Assembly (NCBI GenBank): GCA_003601695.1
Contig: PIYH01000032.1
Span: forward strand, 1-11,981
Reading direction: 5' to 3'
Length of the DNA: 11,981 nucleotides
Source of the DNA: Candidatus Bathyarchaeota archaeon
GTDB lineage: Archaea; Thermoproteota; Bathyarchaeia; Bathyarchaeales; DTEX01
The position numbers were made by a program, and so were the translations under genes. The notes beneath the pieces are model-generated. The model was not told the origin of the DNA. It saw nothing but the letters and a program-made list of their open reading frames with translations, and made no database searches. Below are positions 6,560-11,981 of this stretch, piece after piece. Every line of letters begins with the position of its first letter. Within the stretch, counting starts at the first letter, position 1.

Positions 6560-7543
6560 CTATATGTAACCCTGAACTGCACGGCGCAGTGTAAAGATTA
6601 ACGTTCCATTCGTATAGAGAAAGTCCTTAACCTTCGGAATCACGGGAATAGGCAATGCTACGCGTCCATAGTATCTTAAGCTCCCGCGTTGAGCGGATAT
6701 CACAACTTCCCATTCACTCACGGATATTTCTATATCTTTCATCTCAACTCCAGGCATGAAGGCATAGATTCTGACAACATCATCCTCAACAAGGAGATCC
6801 ACCAATGGTGTGCGGGTCCAAGGAGCAATAAGCGGCCTTCTTCCTTTAGATACTGCACGCTTCGGCCTTGAAATGTTAAAGCTTTCAACGATGAGCATGC
6901 CAAAGAGGAAGCCTCCTATGTGCGCCCAGAACGCCACAGTTGATGGAAGCCCCGTTAAGGAGAAGAAACCCATAAGGAGCTGATAGAGAAACCAGAATCC
7001 TAAATAGAAGAAGGCAGGCACACTGATAACCGTTACAAAGTAAAGACAGAATACTAGTGTTCTTATTCTAGCTCCGGGAAATAAGAGCAGGTAGGCTCCC
7101 AGAACAGCCGAGATTGCCCCTGAAGCTCCAACCATGGGTGTTGCGAGATTGAAGAAGAAGTATGGGATGGGAAACGGGGCTAAAAATATTGAAAGAAGCG
7201 TAGAAAATATATGCATGAAGGTTGCGACCAGTCCTCCACTAATATAAAATATTAAGTATCTCCCATGGCCAAGCGTATCCTCAACATTATCGCCGAATAC
7301 CCACAAATAAAGCATGTTCCCTAATAGATGCATAATATCTGCGTGAATGAATATGCTCGTGAAGATCGTCCAGAATCTATTTCCCCTCAGTATTAGGGCA
7401 GGTATAGCTCCATATAGCTCTATTCCCCTCCGCAGATTTCCAGTTAGGAAAAGATAAAAGAAAATAGTTACATTAGCTGCTATCAAAGTATAATTTAAGA
7501 TGGGTTTCCGAAGAGGCTTATTCTCATCACGGAGGGGAATCAT
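6560..7543 (-). CDS. rhomboid intramembrane serine protease fused to an Hsp20-like domain
   Basis: 327 residues. It starts MIPLRDENKPLRKPI, a typical rhomboid N-terminus, followed by at least six membrane helices in residues about 15-220. Signature positions are present: H67, H72 and N76 in FIHADIMHLLGN, the catalytic serine S141 in GASG (139-142), and catalytic H208 in AHIGGFLFG. This S/H pair cleaves transmembrane helices of substrates within the cytoplasmic membrane. Residues about 247-321 form a soluble domain resembling Hsp20/alpha-crystallin: VDLLVEDDVVRIYAFMPGV, then KDIEISVSEWEVVISAQ, RYYGRVALP and NGTLIFTLRR, matching the family's E-LPGV, beta-sheet and NGVL-x-(I/V)-x-(L/F) positions. 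The usual C-terminal I-x-I motif is not seen. The domain is on the side of the membrane reached by the last helix, probably cytoplasmic. An Hsp20-like module could recruit partly folded substrates; that is inference. Promoter candidate at 7595-7607. Confidence 0.9.
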   Translation of the reverse strand: MIPLRDENKPLRKPILNYTLIAANVTIFFYLFLTGNLRRGIELYGAIPALILRGNRFWTIFTSIFIHADIMHLLGNMLYLWVFGDNVEDTLGHGRYLIFYISGGLVATFMHIFSTLLSIFLAPFPIPYFFFNLATPMVGASGAISAVLGAYLLLFPGARIRTLVFCLYFVTVISVPAFFYLGFWFLYQLLMGFFSLTGLPSTVAFWAHIGGFLFGMLIVESFNISRPKRAVSKGRRPLIAPWTRTPLVDLLVEDDVVRIYAFMPGVEMKDIEISVSEWEVVISAQRGSLRYYGRVALPIPVIPKVKDFLYTNGTLIFTLRRAVQGYI

Positions 7544-7594
7544 CCTAGGCAGCCTGCTACATAAGAAGCAAAGACGATTCTATTTCATCGCTCC

Positions 7595-7640
7595 AAATAT
7601 TTAAATTATATCGGTAATTCGTTCTCTAAAGGAATATAAG
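7595..7640. promoter_or_regulatory. divergent promoter region between rhomboid and GH172 genes
   Basis: On the minus strand AATTTAAATATTT (7595-7607) suits a TATA box for the rhomboid gene, with a start near 7575 and a leader of about 30 bases. On the plus strand the same AT block (TTTAAATTATA at 7600-7610) or GAATATAAG at 7632-7640 could serve the GH172 gene; the first gives a leader of about 45 bases that includes the ribosome binding site, the second would put the transcription start within that site, so the first fits better. Confidence 0.4.
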
Positions 7641-7660
7641 GCTTTATTAGGGTTTGCGAT

Positions 7661-7668
7661 AGGAGGAG
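7661..7668 (+). promoter_or_regulatory. strong ribosome binding site fixing a TTG start
   Basis: AGGAGGAG sits seven bases before TTG at 7676. No ATG or GTG lies at a suitable distance, so the site identifies the TTG as the start of the GH172 gene. Confidence 0.75.
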
Positions 7669-7675
7669 ATATAAA

Positions 7676-8776
7676 TTGATCGGGTATTCCAGTATCGCTT
7701 CTCTACCATACTTAAGAAAATACAGAAGCCATAGAATTTCAAGCTACGATGTCACTGGAGGTAACAGAGACTTCTGGATTATTCGTTCTGGAGAGAGAAG
7801 GAGACTAGCGGAGATTTCTGGTCCTGGATGCATAAAGCACATATGGATGACTCTTGGAGTTCCTAAGGAGGATTACATGAGAAGGATAATCCTTAGATTC
7901 TTTTGGGATGGATGTGATGAGCCGAGTGTTGAATGCCCCATTGGAGACTTCTTCGGTCTAGGACATGGAATGAGAAAGAATTTCGTATCCCTGCCTCTCC
8001 AAATGAGCCCACAGGATGGAAAGGGATTCAATTCGTGGTGGTCAATGCCATTCAGGGATGAGGCCATAATAGAAGTTGAAAATCAAGGAGATGAAGCCTA
8101 CGTACATTATTTCTACATAGACTATGAAGAATATAACTCAATAAACCCCGTTAAGGATCAAGCGTACTTTCATGTCCAGTGGAGGAGGGAGAATGATACC
8201 GAGGGGTGGGCGTACATTGACGGCTTAACGCTTAAGGAAGCGGAGAGGGACCCGCGAAACTTCAACAAGGATGGAGAAGGAAACTATGTGATTCTGGAGG
8301 CTGAGGGAAACGGAATATACTGTGGAGCTCATCTTGATATAGATTGCTTCCACAGAAACCCAAACGACTGGTATGGAGAAGGAGACGATATGATATTCAT
8401 AGATGGAGAGAAGATTCCATCAATACATGGAACCGGAACAGAAGATTGGTTTAATTGTGCATACTGTCCGAGACAGGAGTATAATGCACCTTACCACGGT
8501 GTAATCCTCTATTCCGGAACTGAAGACTGGCCTTGGAGGGGAAAGCAGACTGTTTATAGATACTACATAGAGGATCCAATAAGATTCTATAAAAGCATAA
8601 GGGTCACGATAGAGCATGGACATGCAAATAGGCTAAGCAACGACTACTCAAGCACAGCGTACTATTATCTCTCAGAGCCTAAGAGAGGAGGCCCTCCGCT
8701 GCCTCCAATCGAGAAGAGACTGCCTAGGCCGAACGAGGAGATCTACAAGCCAGAAGAAAAAAGTAGGTCCCCTTGA
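7676..8776 (+). CDS. GH172 (DUF2961) family furanosidase-type glycoside hydrolase
   Basis: 366 residues with no signal peptide, so cytoplasmic. Family blocks appear in order: FWIIRSGERRRLAEISGPG, an IWMT strand, FFWDGCDEPSVECPIGDFFG at 75-94, GFNSWWSMPF at 117-126, WYGEGDDMIFIDGE at 232-245 and HGTGTEDWFNCAY at 251-263. In characterised GH172 enzymes (difructose dianhydride I synthase/hydrolase and alpha-D-arabinofuranosidases), as I recall, two glutamates 21 residues apart act as acid/base and nucleophile; here E235 and E256 have exactly that spacing. The family cleaves alpha-D-fructofuranosidic or alpha-D-arabinofuranosidic bonds and works as a trimer or larger assembly. The substrate here is unknown. 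The last 25 residues are rich in proline and charged groups, probably disordered. It begins at TTG 7676 behind AGGAGGAG and ends at TGA 8774-8776, followed at once by a run of seven T. It stands alone, divergent from the rhomboid gene. Confidence 0.85.
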   Translation: MIGYSSIASLPYLRKYRSHRISSYDVTGGNRDFWIIRSGERRRLAEISGPGCIKHIWMTLGVPKEDYMRRIILRFFWDGCDEPSVECPIGDFFGLGHGMRKNFVSLPLQMSPQDGKGFNSWWSMPFRDEAIIEVENQGDEAYVHYFYIDYEEYNSINPVKDQAYFHVQWRRENDTEGWAYIDGLTLKEAERDPRNFNKDGEGNYVILEAEGNGIYCGAHLDIDCFHRNPNDWYGEGDDMIFIDGEKIPSIHGTGTEDWFNCAYCPRQEYNAPYHGVILYSGTEDWPWRGKQTVYRYYIEDPIRFYKSIRVTIEHGHANRLSNDYSSTAYYYLSEPKRGGPPLPPIEKRLPRPNEEIYKPEEKSRSP

Positions 8777-8783
8777 TTTTTTT
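8777..8783 (+). terminator. T-run terminator after the GH172 gene
   Basis: Seven consecutive T follow immediately after the TGA at 8774-8776. Archaeal RNA polymerase terminates at such runs without a hairpin, so this is a plausible end for the GH172 transcript. Confidence 0.45.
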
Positions 8784-8844
8784 ATGCTGGTAGCTGCATA
8801 TTCAAACAAAAAGGAGGACTTCTATGTCTGCAGAGTGAATTCTC

Positions 8845-9116
8845 TTATTTGACGAGAACGTCGGCTGGGCTTCTCACTGGAAATTTCATCTTCTCAATTA
8901 TCTTATCTGAGGGGATTCCTTAATAGTAGTTCCTTTCGGCCTAGCTTTCAATCCTTCTTAGTTAAGGGAAAATCTGTTTCTTCAAACATAACTGGAACAA
9001 TTAGGATTCAAGTAATTCCTAAAACATCAACTTCTTCCCTTGCGAAGAGCTTTACGCTTTAGGCTCTAGGCTCATGAATTTTTCTCTATAAAGCTTCATC
9101 TGATACGTTGACTTCG
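8845..9116 (-). pseudogene. unidentified gene remnant between GH172 and the MBL-fold gene
   Basis: Protein-like pieces can be read on the minus strand with stops and shifts. A frame starting near 9116 gives EVNVSDEAL, stop, RKIHEPRA, stop, then SVKLFAREEVDVLGIT, stop, ILIVPVMFEETDFPLTKKD and a stop. A neighbouring frame then gives KARPKGTTIK, and after a one-base shift GIPSDKIIEKMKFPVRSP followed by ADVLVK and TAA at 8845-8847. The last piece reads like a true protein C-terminus. Together they suggest an old gene of at least 90 codons now destroyed. I do not recognise the family. It occupies most of the otherwise empty 8784-9159 interval, downstream of the MBL gene on the same strand, so it may once have been part of that operon. 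Confidence 0.4.
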
Positions 9117-9159
9117 AATAGAATAATTATGATATTTTCAGCAAATTCTAATCATACAG

Positions 9160-9966
9160 CTAGAGTTCAATTTTAAGATGATCCTTCGCAATGATGACTT
9201 TGCAGTTCAAGCTTTCAGAGAAATTCTTCTCCATCTCCTTTTCCCTTCCATATAGGCTTGGATGTATATGCGTAACGATCACCATTCCAATGTTCCTTTC
9301 AAGCTTCCTCAGCACTTCGCGGAGCCTTTCAGGATTGAAATGGGCGCATTCCACTATGAGAAGATCCACATACTCCCCTACTAGATCTGCAGTCTCCAAT
9401 TCGCTTCCAAGATCGCCCGAGTATGCTACGCGCTTATCCCGACTTGATAGAATGAATGAGAATGAACCGTTGTTTCTGATGTGACTGTTGCGGATAGCTG
9501 AAACCCTAACTAGTTCATCCGAGTATATGCATCCCTCTCTCAGCGGCTTAATGTGCAACTTGTATCTTAAAGTGGATAAATGTAAAACACGTAGTAGGTC
9601 GCGAAAGATATCTATTGTTTCAGAAGGTAAGTAGAGATGAATGCTGTTGTCAGGCTGAAACCTAAAGGAGACATTTCGCTTCTGCCACAGATGCATAACT
9701 TGAAGCAGCATTGGTAATCCGCCTATGTGGTCGGCATCGGAATGAGAAATGAAAATGGATTTGATCGAGTATATATCGATAAATGGAAGGCTCCGAATAA
9801 TCTCTAAGCCATAAAATTTCAGCAAGGCATTTGTATGTAGAGTTGCGGCGCATGGTTCTCCAGCATCGAAGAGGTATGAGCATCCCTTCTCTTCCACTAA
9901 GACTGATTCGTTAAAGTGTCCAAATATTGGTATTCCGGATCCGGAACCTATAATAAACACTTTCAT
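9160..9966 (-). CDS. metallo-beta-lactamase-fold hydrolase
   Basis: 268 residues, soluble. The fold signature is H75-S-D77-A-D79-H80 in ISHSDADHIGG; the second metal-binding histidine of the usual HxHxDH is Asp here, a variant also seen in ComEC-like members. Further ligand candidates are H162 in RNSHIRNNG, D185 in AYSGDLG, H209 in VECAHFNPERL and H233 or H235 in VTHIHP. The N-terminus, MKVFIIGSGSGIPIFG, and the order of motifs resemble RNase Z-type or phosphodiesterase-type members, which hydrolyse phosphodiester or cyclic bonds, but the exotic second position means substrate cannot be called. The protein starts at ATG 9966, 20 bases after the stop of the Gfo/Idh/MocA gene on the same strand, so the two are probably co-transcribed. 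No clear Shine-Dalgarno sequence precedes it. Confidence 0.8.
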   Translation of the reverse strand: MKVFIIGSGSGIPIFGHFNESVLVEEKGCSYLFDAGEPCAATLHTNALLKFYGLEIIRSLPFIDIYSIKSIFISHSDADHIGGLPMLLQVMHLWQKRNVSFRFQPDNSIHLYLPSETIDIFRDLLRVLHLSTLRYKLHIKPLREGCIYSDELVRVSAIRNSHIRNNGSFSFILSSRDKRVAYSGDLGSELETADLVGEYVDLLIVECAHFNPERLREVLRKLERNIGMVIVTHIHPSLYGREKEMEKNFSESLNCKVIIAKDHLKIEL

Positions 9967-9986
9967 CGCGGATCATCAATTATTGT

Positions 9987-11006
9987 TTAGAGAGTTACTT
10001 TCCTTTTCTTTTCTGACGATTCTATGACCGCGTTTAGTATTCGGGTTACCTCTAGACCGTCACGTCCAGTAACTAAGGGCTCCTTGTCTTGAGCTATACA
10101 ATCCACGAAATGAGATATAGATTCCTTAGCGAAGCCTACGTATCGTCCATGTATTAGGGAAGGCCCAACTAGAATATCTGGATATTTCCATTCATTCTCT
10201 GTGAACTTCTTGAAGGCTCCATGCTGAATCGGATCTATGTAAATGCATCCTTTAGTAAAAATGAATTCTGCCTTGAAGTCAACTATTGTTGGCAGCGTTT
10301 CCGGAAGTATCCAGCTATTCTCTAGAGTCGCGACGGCTCCATTCTTGAATTCAATCATGTACTGATAATAATCAGGAGTGTCTATTCCCATTTCCTTCAG
10401 AACTTTCATGCCGGATACAGCGTAAATGCTATCTGCTTCGGAGCCAAATATCCACCTAGCTAAGTCAGTTGTATGGCTTCCAAGAAACCATAAAACAGAG
10501 GATTTAGAAGCCCAGTTCAGCATCTTCGTAGGCACATATATTGTGTCGCTCAGTCTTATGTAGGCGTATACGGGATCGCCGAGCTCCCCCTCTTCAACTG
10601 CTTCTTTAGTCCTTGCAAATGGCGGATTCCATCTATTATGAAAATCAACCATTAAGATTACTCCAGCCTTCTCAGCTGCCTTCACCATCTCCTTTGCATG
10701 TTCAACTTTCGTCGCTAAAGGCTTCTCGCAAAGTATATGCTTCCCAGCCTCAGCGGCATCCACAACTATATCCCTGTGAAGAAAGTCTGGAGTAACAACG
10801 GACACAGCATCGATCTTAGGGTCCTTAAGCATCTCGCGGTAATTAAGGTAGCTTTTAACACCATATTTTTCAGCCGTAGCCTTCATTAAATCCTTCTTTA
10901 TGTCACATACAGCTACCAATTCGCCGTGTGGATGCTCGGCGTAAACCTTGACATGATTCTGACCAAAGACGCCTAAACCAATAACGCCCAAGCCAACTTT
11001 TCTCAA
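9987..11006 (-). CDS. Gfo/Idh/MocA family NAD(P)-dependent oxidoreductase
   Basis: 339 residues from TTG 11006 (MRKVGLGVIGLG). The N-terminal Rossmann domain has the dinucleotide loop G10-L-G-V-F-G15 and an acidic residue in VAVCDIKK that usually favours NAD over NADP. EKPLATK carries the catalytic lysine at about 95, and GSHTTDLARW near 177-186 provides the conserved H and D of the active site. The C-terminal half is the beta-sheet oligomerisation domain. Family members oxidise or reduce hydroxyl groups of sugars, inositols and related polyols; the substrate here is unknown. The frame extends to TTG 11018 and GTG 11015, but GGTG at 11013-11016 sits six bases before TTG 11006, and the candidate TATA at 11033-11042 would start transcription close to 11012. 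The MBL-fold gene follows 20 bases downstream. An isomerase remnant and a GH172 gene nearby also suggest sugar metabolism. Confidence 0.9.
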   Translation of the reverse strand: MRKVGLGVIGLGVFGQNHVKVYAEHPHGELVAVCDIKKDLMKATAEKYGVKSYLNYREMLKDPKIDAVSVVTPDFLHRDIVVDAAEAGKHILCEKPLATKVEHAKEMVKAAEKAGVILMVDFHNRWNPPFARTKEAVEEGELGDPVYAYIRLSDTIYVPTKMLNWASKSSVLWFLGSHTTDLARWIFGSEADSIYAVSGMKVLKEMGIDTPDYYQYMIEFKNGAVATLENSWILPETLPTIVDFKAEFIFTKGCIYIDPIQHGAFKKFTENEWKYPDILVGPSLIHGRYVGFAKESISHFVDCIAQDKEPLVTGRDGLEVTRILNAVIESSEKKRKVTL

Positions 11007-11032
11007 TTCAAACACCAAATAAAAGAAAGATG

Positions 11033-11042
11033 GTTAATAAAA
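11033..11042 (-). promoter_or_regulatory. candidate TATA box for the oxidoreductase operon
   Basis: The minus strand reads TTTATTAACC within a longer T-rich stretch. Transcription would start near 11010-11015, so the mRNA would be leaderless or nearly so with the start at 11006. Confidence 0.35.
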
Positions 11043-11074
11043 AAGAGTTTCACGGTTCTGTAAACTTATTGTTG

Positions 11075-11236
11075 GCATAACATATTGCGGATAAACGAAG
11101 TGCGAGGCATAGCCGAGCATTTGGGAAATTTCTTGTAGAAATTTCCGTTTAAGCCGTGTTATATTCTCCGAGTGAAACGAGGACGAGGGATAGCCGCAGG
11201 CGGTTCTCACGAAGTGAGAAATCCCGAAGAGTTAAG
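11075..11236 (+). repeat. structured repeat copy A
   Basis: It opens with GCATAACATATTGCGG and folds in two modules. Module 1 is a long arm: ATAACA (11077-11082) pairs with TGTTAT (11157-11162), GCGG (11087-11090) with CCGT (11154-11157, sharing one base), and TAAACG (11092-11097) with CGTTTA (11146-11151). Inside it is a perfect 10-bp hairpin, GGAAATTTCT at 11124-11133 with AGAAATTTCC at 11137-11146. Module 2 is a three-way junction: GGGAT (11187-11191) with ATCCC (11221-11225), enclosing CCGC-AG-GCGG (11194-11203) and TTCTCAC-GAA-GTGAGAA (11204-11220). It ends at GTTAAG (11231-11236). The base composition is much richer in GC than the DNA around it. Whether it acts as RNA or as folded single-stranded DNA cannot be told from sequence. 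Confidence 0.75.
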
Positions 11237-11456
11237 TCCGCCATTAAAATCAAAAGTATTTTAAAGAATATAGACTAGTTCGGTTGAATATAAAGTCCAT
11301 CTTGGTTTTGAAGGTCTATTACTTCAAACAGGTTTAATGATTCCAAGATGTGGAGAATTTACTTATTTTTATTTTTGGCCATTAAGCATATTAATAGCTT
11401 ACTTGGTTTCAAGTTTATTAGTTAATTGGTTCAAAAAAGGTAATTTTCGGCGGACT
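11235..11456. repeat. 8-bp inverted repeat around the small ORF
   Basis: AGTCCGCC at 11235-11242, directly after copy A, is the exact reverse complement of GGCGGACT at 11449-11456, just before copy B. The two bracket the AT-rich segment with the 42-codon ORF. Eight matching bases in an otherwise AT-rich interval are unlikely to be chance, but the function is unknown. Confidence 0.45.
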
Positions 11457-11465
11457 CACAATTGA
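11337..11465 (+). CDS. possible 42-aa membrane peptide between repeats A and B
   Basis: ATG at 11337 opens 42 codons ending in TGA at 11463-11465. Residues about 11-32 form a hydrophobic helix (FYFWPLSILIAYLVSSLLV), followed by a basic tail, WFKKGNFRRTHN. The stop codon directly abuts the GCATAAC that begins copy B. The frame remains open upstream to TAG 11271-11273 and reads protein-like (VEYKVHLGFEGLLLQTG), so the peptide could be the end of a longer, damaged protein. No Shine-Dalgarno sequence is seen. I do not recognise a family. Confidence 0.35.
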   Translation: MIPRCGEFTYFYFWPLSILIAYLVSSLLVNWFKKGNFRRTHN

Positions 11466-11606
11466 GCATAACATATTGCGAATATGCGAAACCCGTAAGG
11501 GTTTGGGTGAGCACCGAAGGTGCGAACCGCATATTCGCTTGTTATATTCCCTGAGAATAAGCGAAGGTCGAGCACCGCAACGAAGTGAGGAGCGCAGAAG
11601 TTATGA
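11466..11606 (+). repeat. structured repeat copy B
   Basis: The first 25 bases match copy A at 22 positions, and TGTTATATTC recurs at 11540-11549. The long arm is GCGAATATGCG (11478-11488) with CGCATATTCGC (11528-11538), a perfect 11 bp, topped on the outside by ATAACA (11468-11473) with TGTTAT (11540-11545). Inside are two hairpins, AAACCC-GTAA-GGGTTT (11489-11504) and GCACC-GAA-GGTGC (11511-11523). A second, less regular GC-rich part follows to GTTATG at 11600-11605, which is complementary to CATAAC at 11467-11472, so the two ends could also pair with each other. Loop sequences differ fully from copy A while the stems are kept. Confidence 0.75.
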
Positions 11607-11671
11607 CGGAGGGGGCACTTTTCCTGTTTTGATATTAAATATTTCTTGAATAACTGCAGCAAAACGAAGAA

Positions 11672-11869
11672 TTGACAAAAAATAACGCTAAATGGAATAC
11701 ATCATCAGGTAGCTTTATATCTGCGGCTTTATGTACAATCATATGTCTGATTTGGACACCTAGTTTTATAGTTGTTAACATTATTTTTTTATCACTTAAA
11801 GAGGGAGCACGGTATAAATTTCGTACGATTGCAGTAAAAAAGATTTTTGTGGGTTTGTTATTTTTTTAA
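11672..11869 (+). CDS. small hydrophobic protein of unknown function
   Basis: 65 codons if started at TTG 11672, ending in TAA at 11867-11869; the frame is open back to TAA 11651-11653. It has a long hydrophobic stretch, FISAALCTIICLIWTP, continuing into SFIVVNIIFLSL, which could form a helical hairpin, then a basic segment (KEGARYKFRTIAVKK) and a final hydrophobic tail, IFVGLLFF. No Shine-Dalgarno sequence is visible, and the TTG start is a guess. The stop overlaps by a few bases the stop of the convergent minus-strand gene. The composition is far more AT-rich than the genes at 2977-11006. It lies inside the 28-bp inverted repeat. No family recognised. Confidence 0.4.
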   Translation: MTKNNAKWNTSSGSFISAALCTIICLIWTPSFIVVNIIFLSLKEGARYKFRTIAVKKIFVGLLFF

Positions 11870-11981
11870 AATTCCCTTGCTGATTCTTCGTTCATAGATT
11901 TAATTAACTCGGGATTGCTCATTATTTTCCTGGCAATGGTTTTATGTAAATCTAAATATCTTATATCAAAACAGGAAAAGT
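11866..11981 (-). CDS. C-terminal part of a minus-strand gene cut by the window edge
   Basis: The minus strand is open from the window end to TAA at 11866-11868 and reads FSCFDIRYLDLHKTIARKI followed by MSNPELIKSMNEESAREF. The pattern L-x-L-H-x3-A-x-K-(I/L)-x3-P-x-L-(I/V) is familiar from small proteins of toxin-antitoxin and similar accessory loci, where a short helical domain of this type precedes a region of variable length; I cannot identify the family more closely. The right arm of the 28-bp inverted repeat lies within it and is translated. The 5' part of the gene is beyond the window. Confidence 0.5.
   Translation of the reverse strand, partial: FSCFDIRYLDLHKTIARKIMSNPELIKSMNEESAREF

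Larger units (their letters stand above)
11617..11981. repeat. 28-bp imperfect inverted repeat bracketing a small membrane ORF
   Basis: Bases 11617-11644 and the reverse complement of 11954-11981 agree at 26 of 28 positions, with the first 19 (beginning ACTTTTCCTGTTTTG) identical. The left copy starts ten bases after repeat B; the right copy touches the window end, so the match may extend further. They may be termini of a small mobile unit of at least 365 bp, or a duplicated gene segment: read outward-in as protein both arms give FSCFDI(K/R)Y. Confidence 0.65.

Noticed and set aside
8420..8623. 67-codon minus-strand frame
   Set aside because: It is antisense within the GH172 gene, whose catalytic blocks are clear on the plus strand.
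9191..9484. 97-codon plus-strand frame
   Set aside because: It is antisense to the well-supported MBL-fold gene and has no domain character.
11075..11236. tRNA or other known RNA gene in repeat A
   Set aside because: There is no acceptor stem, T-loop GGTTC-type sequence or CCA-type end; the three-way junction does not match a tRNA cloverleaf.
11075..11606. CRISPR array
   Set aside because: Only two copies occur, about 390 bases apart, with different interiors and an ORF between; this is not the regular repeat-spacer pattern.
11456..11662. 68-codon minus-strand frame over repeat B
   Set aside because: It runs through the hairpins of the structured repeat and the left arm of the inverted repeat; its residues come from palindromic DNA and do not look like a protein.

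Overview
The window looks archaeal. Genes are preceded by BRE/TATA-type promoters (clearest at 481-497 and 2644-2656), several starts appear to be TTG or GTG, leaders are short, and the DNA is AT-rich. The protein families (ribbon-helix-helix and winged-helix regulators, a GPR1/FUN34/YaaH acetate carrier, a GH172 enzyme, a rhomboid protease) would suit a Thermoproteota/Bathyarchaeia-like genome. That placement is inference from style; no rRNA or marker gene is present.

Layout. 1-218: 3' end of an acetate-transporter-family gene. 293-445: a possible 50-aa membrane peptide. 549-1310: a lone beta-propeller-like protein with a good upstream promoter. 1607-2593 (minus): two overlapping-style small three-helix membrane proteins that look like paralogues, followed by the decayed C-terminus of a FucI/AraA-like sugar isomerase. 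2977-5058 (minus): a secreted, membrane-anchored protein with a polysaccharide-deacetylase (NodB-like) core. 5145-5779: an eroded DDE transposase copy. 5952-6546: a two-gene regulator operon (RHH, then winged helix plus RHH-like tail), converging on 6560-7543 (minus), a rhomboid protease fused to an Hsp20-like domain. 7676-8776: a GH172 (DUF2961) furanosidase-type enzyme divergent from it. 8845-9116 (minus): remains of another gene. 9160-11006 (minus): a metallo-beta-lactamase-fold hydrolase downstream of a Gfo/Idh/MocA oxidoreductase, probably one operon.

11075-11981 is different in character: very AT-rich small membrane ORFs separated by two copies of a long, GC-richer, strongly folded repeat (A, 11075-11236; B, 11466-11606). 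The copies keep the same outer arms, and one stem shows compensatory base-pair changes. A 42-codon ORF lies between them and its stop codon abuts copy B. After B, a 28-bp inverted repeat brackets a second small membrane ORF and runs into a minus-strand gene cut by the window edge. The order resembles a gene-cassette array, but no integrase is visible.

Functionally, the GH172 enzyme, the Gfo/Idh/MocA oxidoreductase and the isomerase remnant suggest a pathway for furanoside sugars that has partly decayed. The rhomboid-Hsp20 fusion and the structured-repeat cassette region are the two most unusual items.
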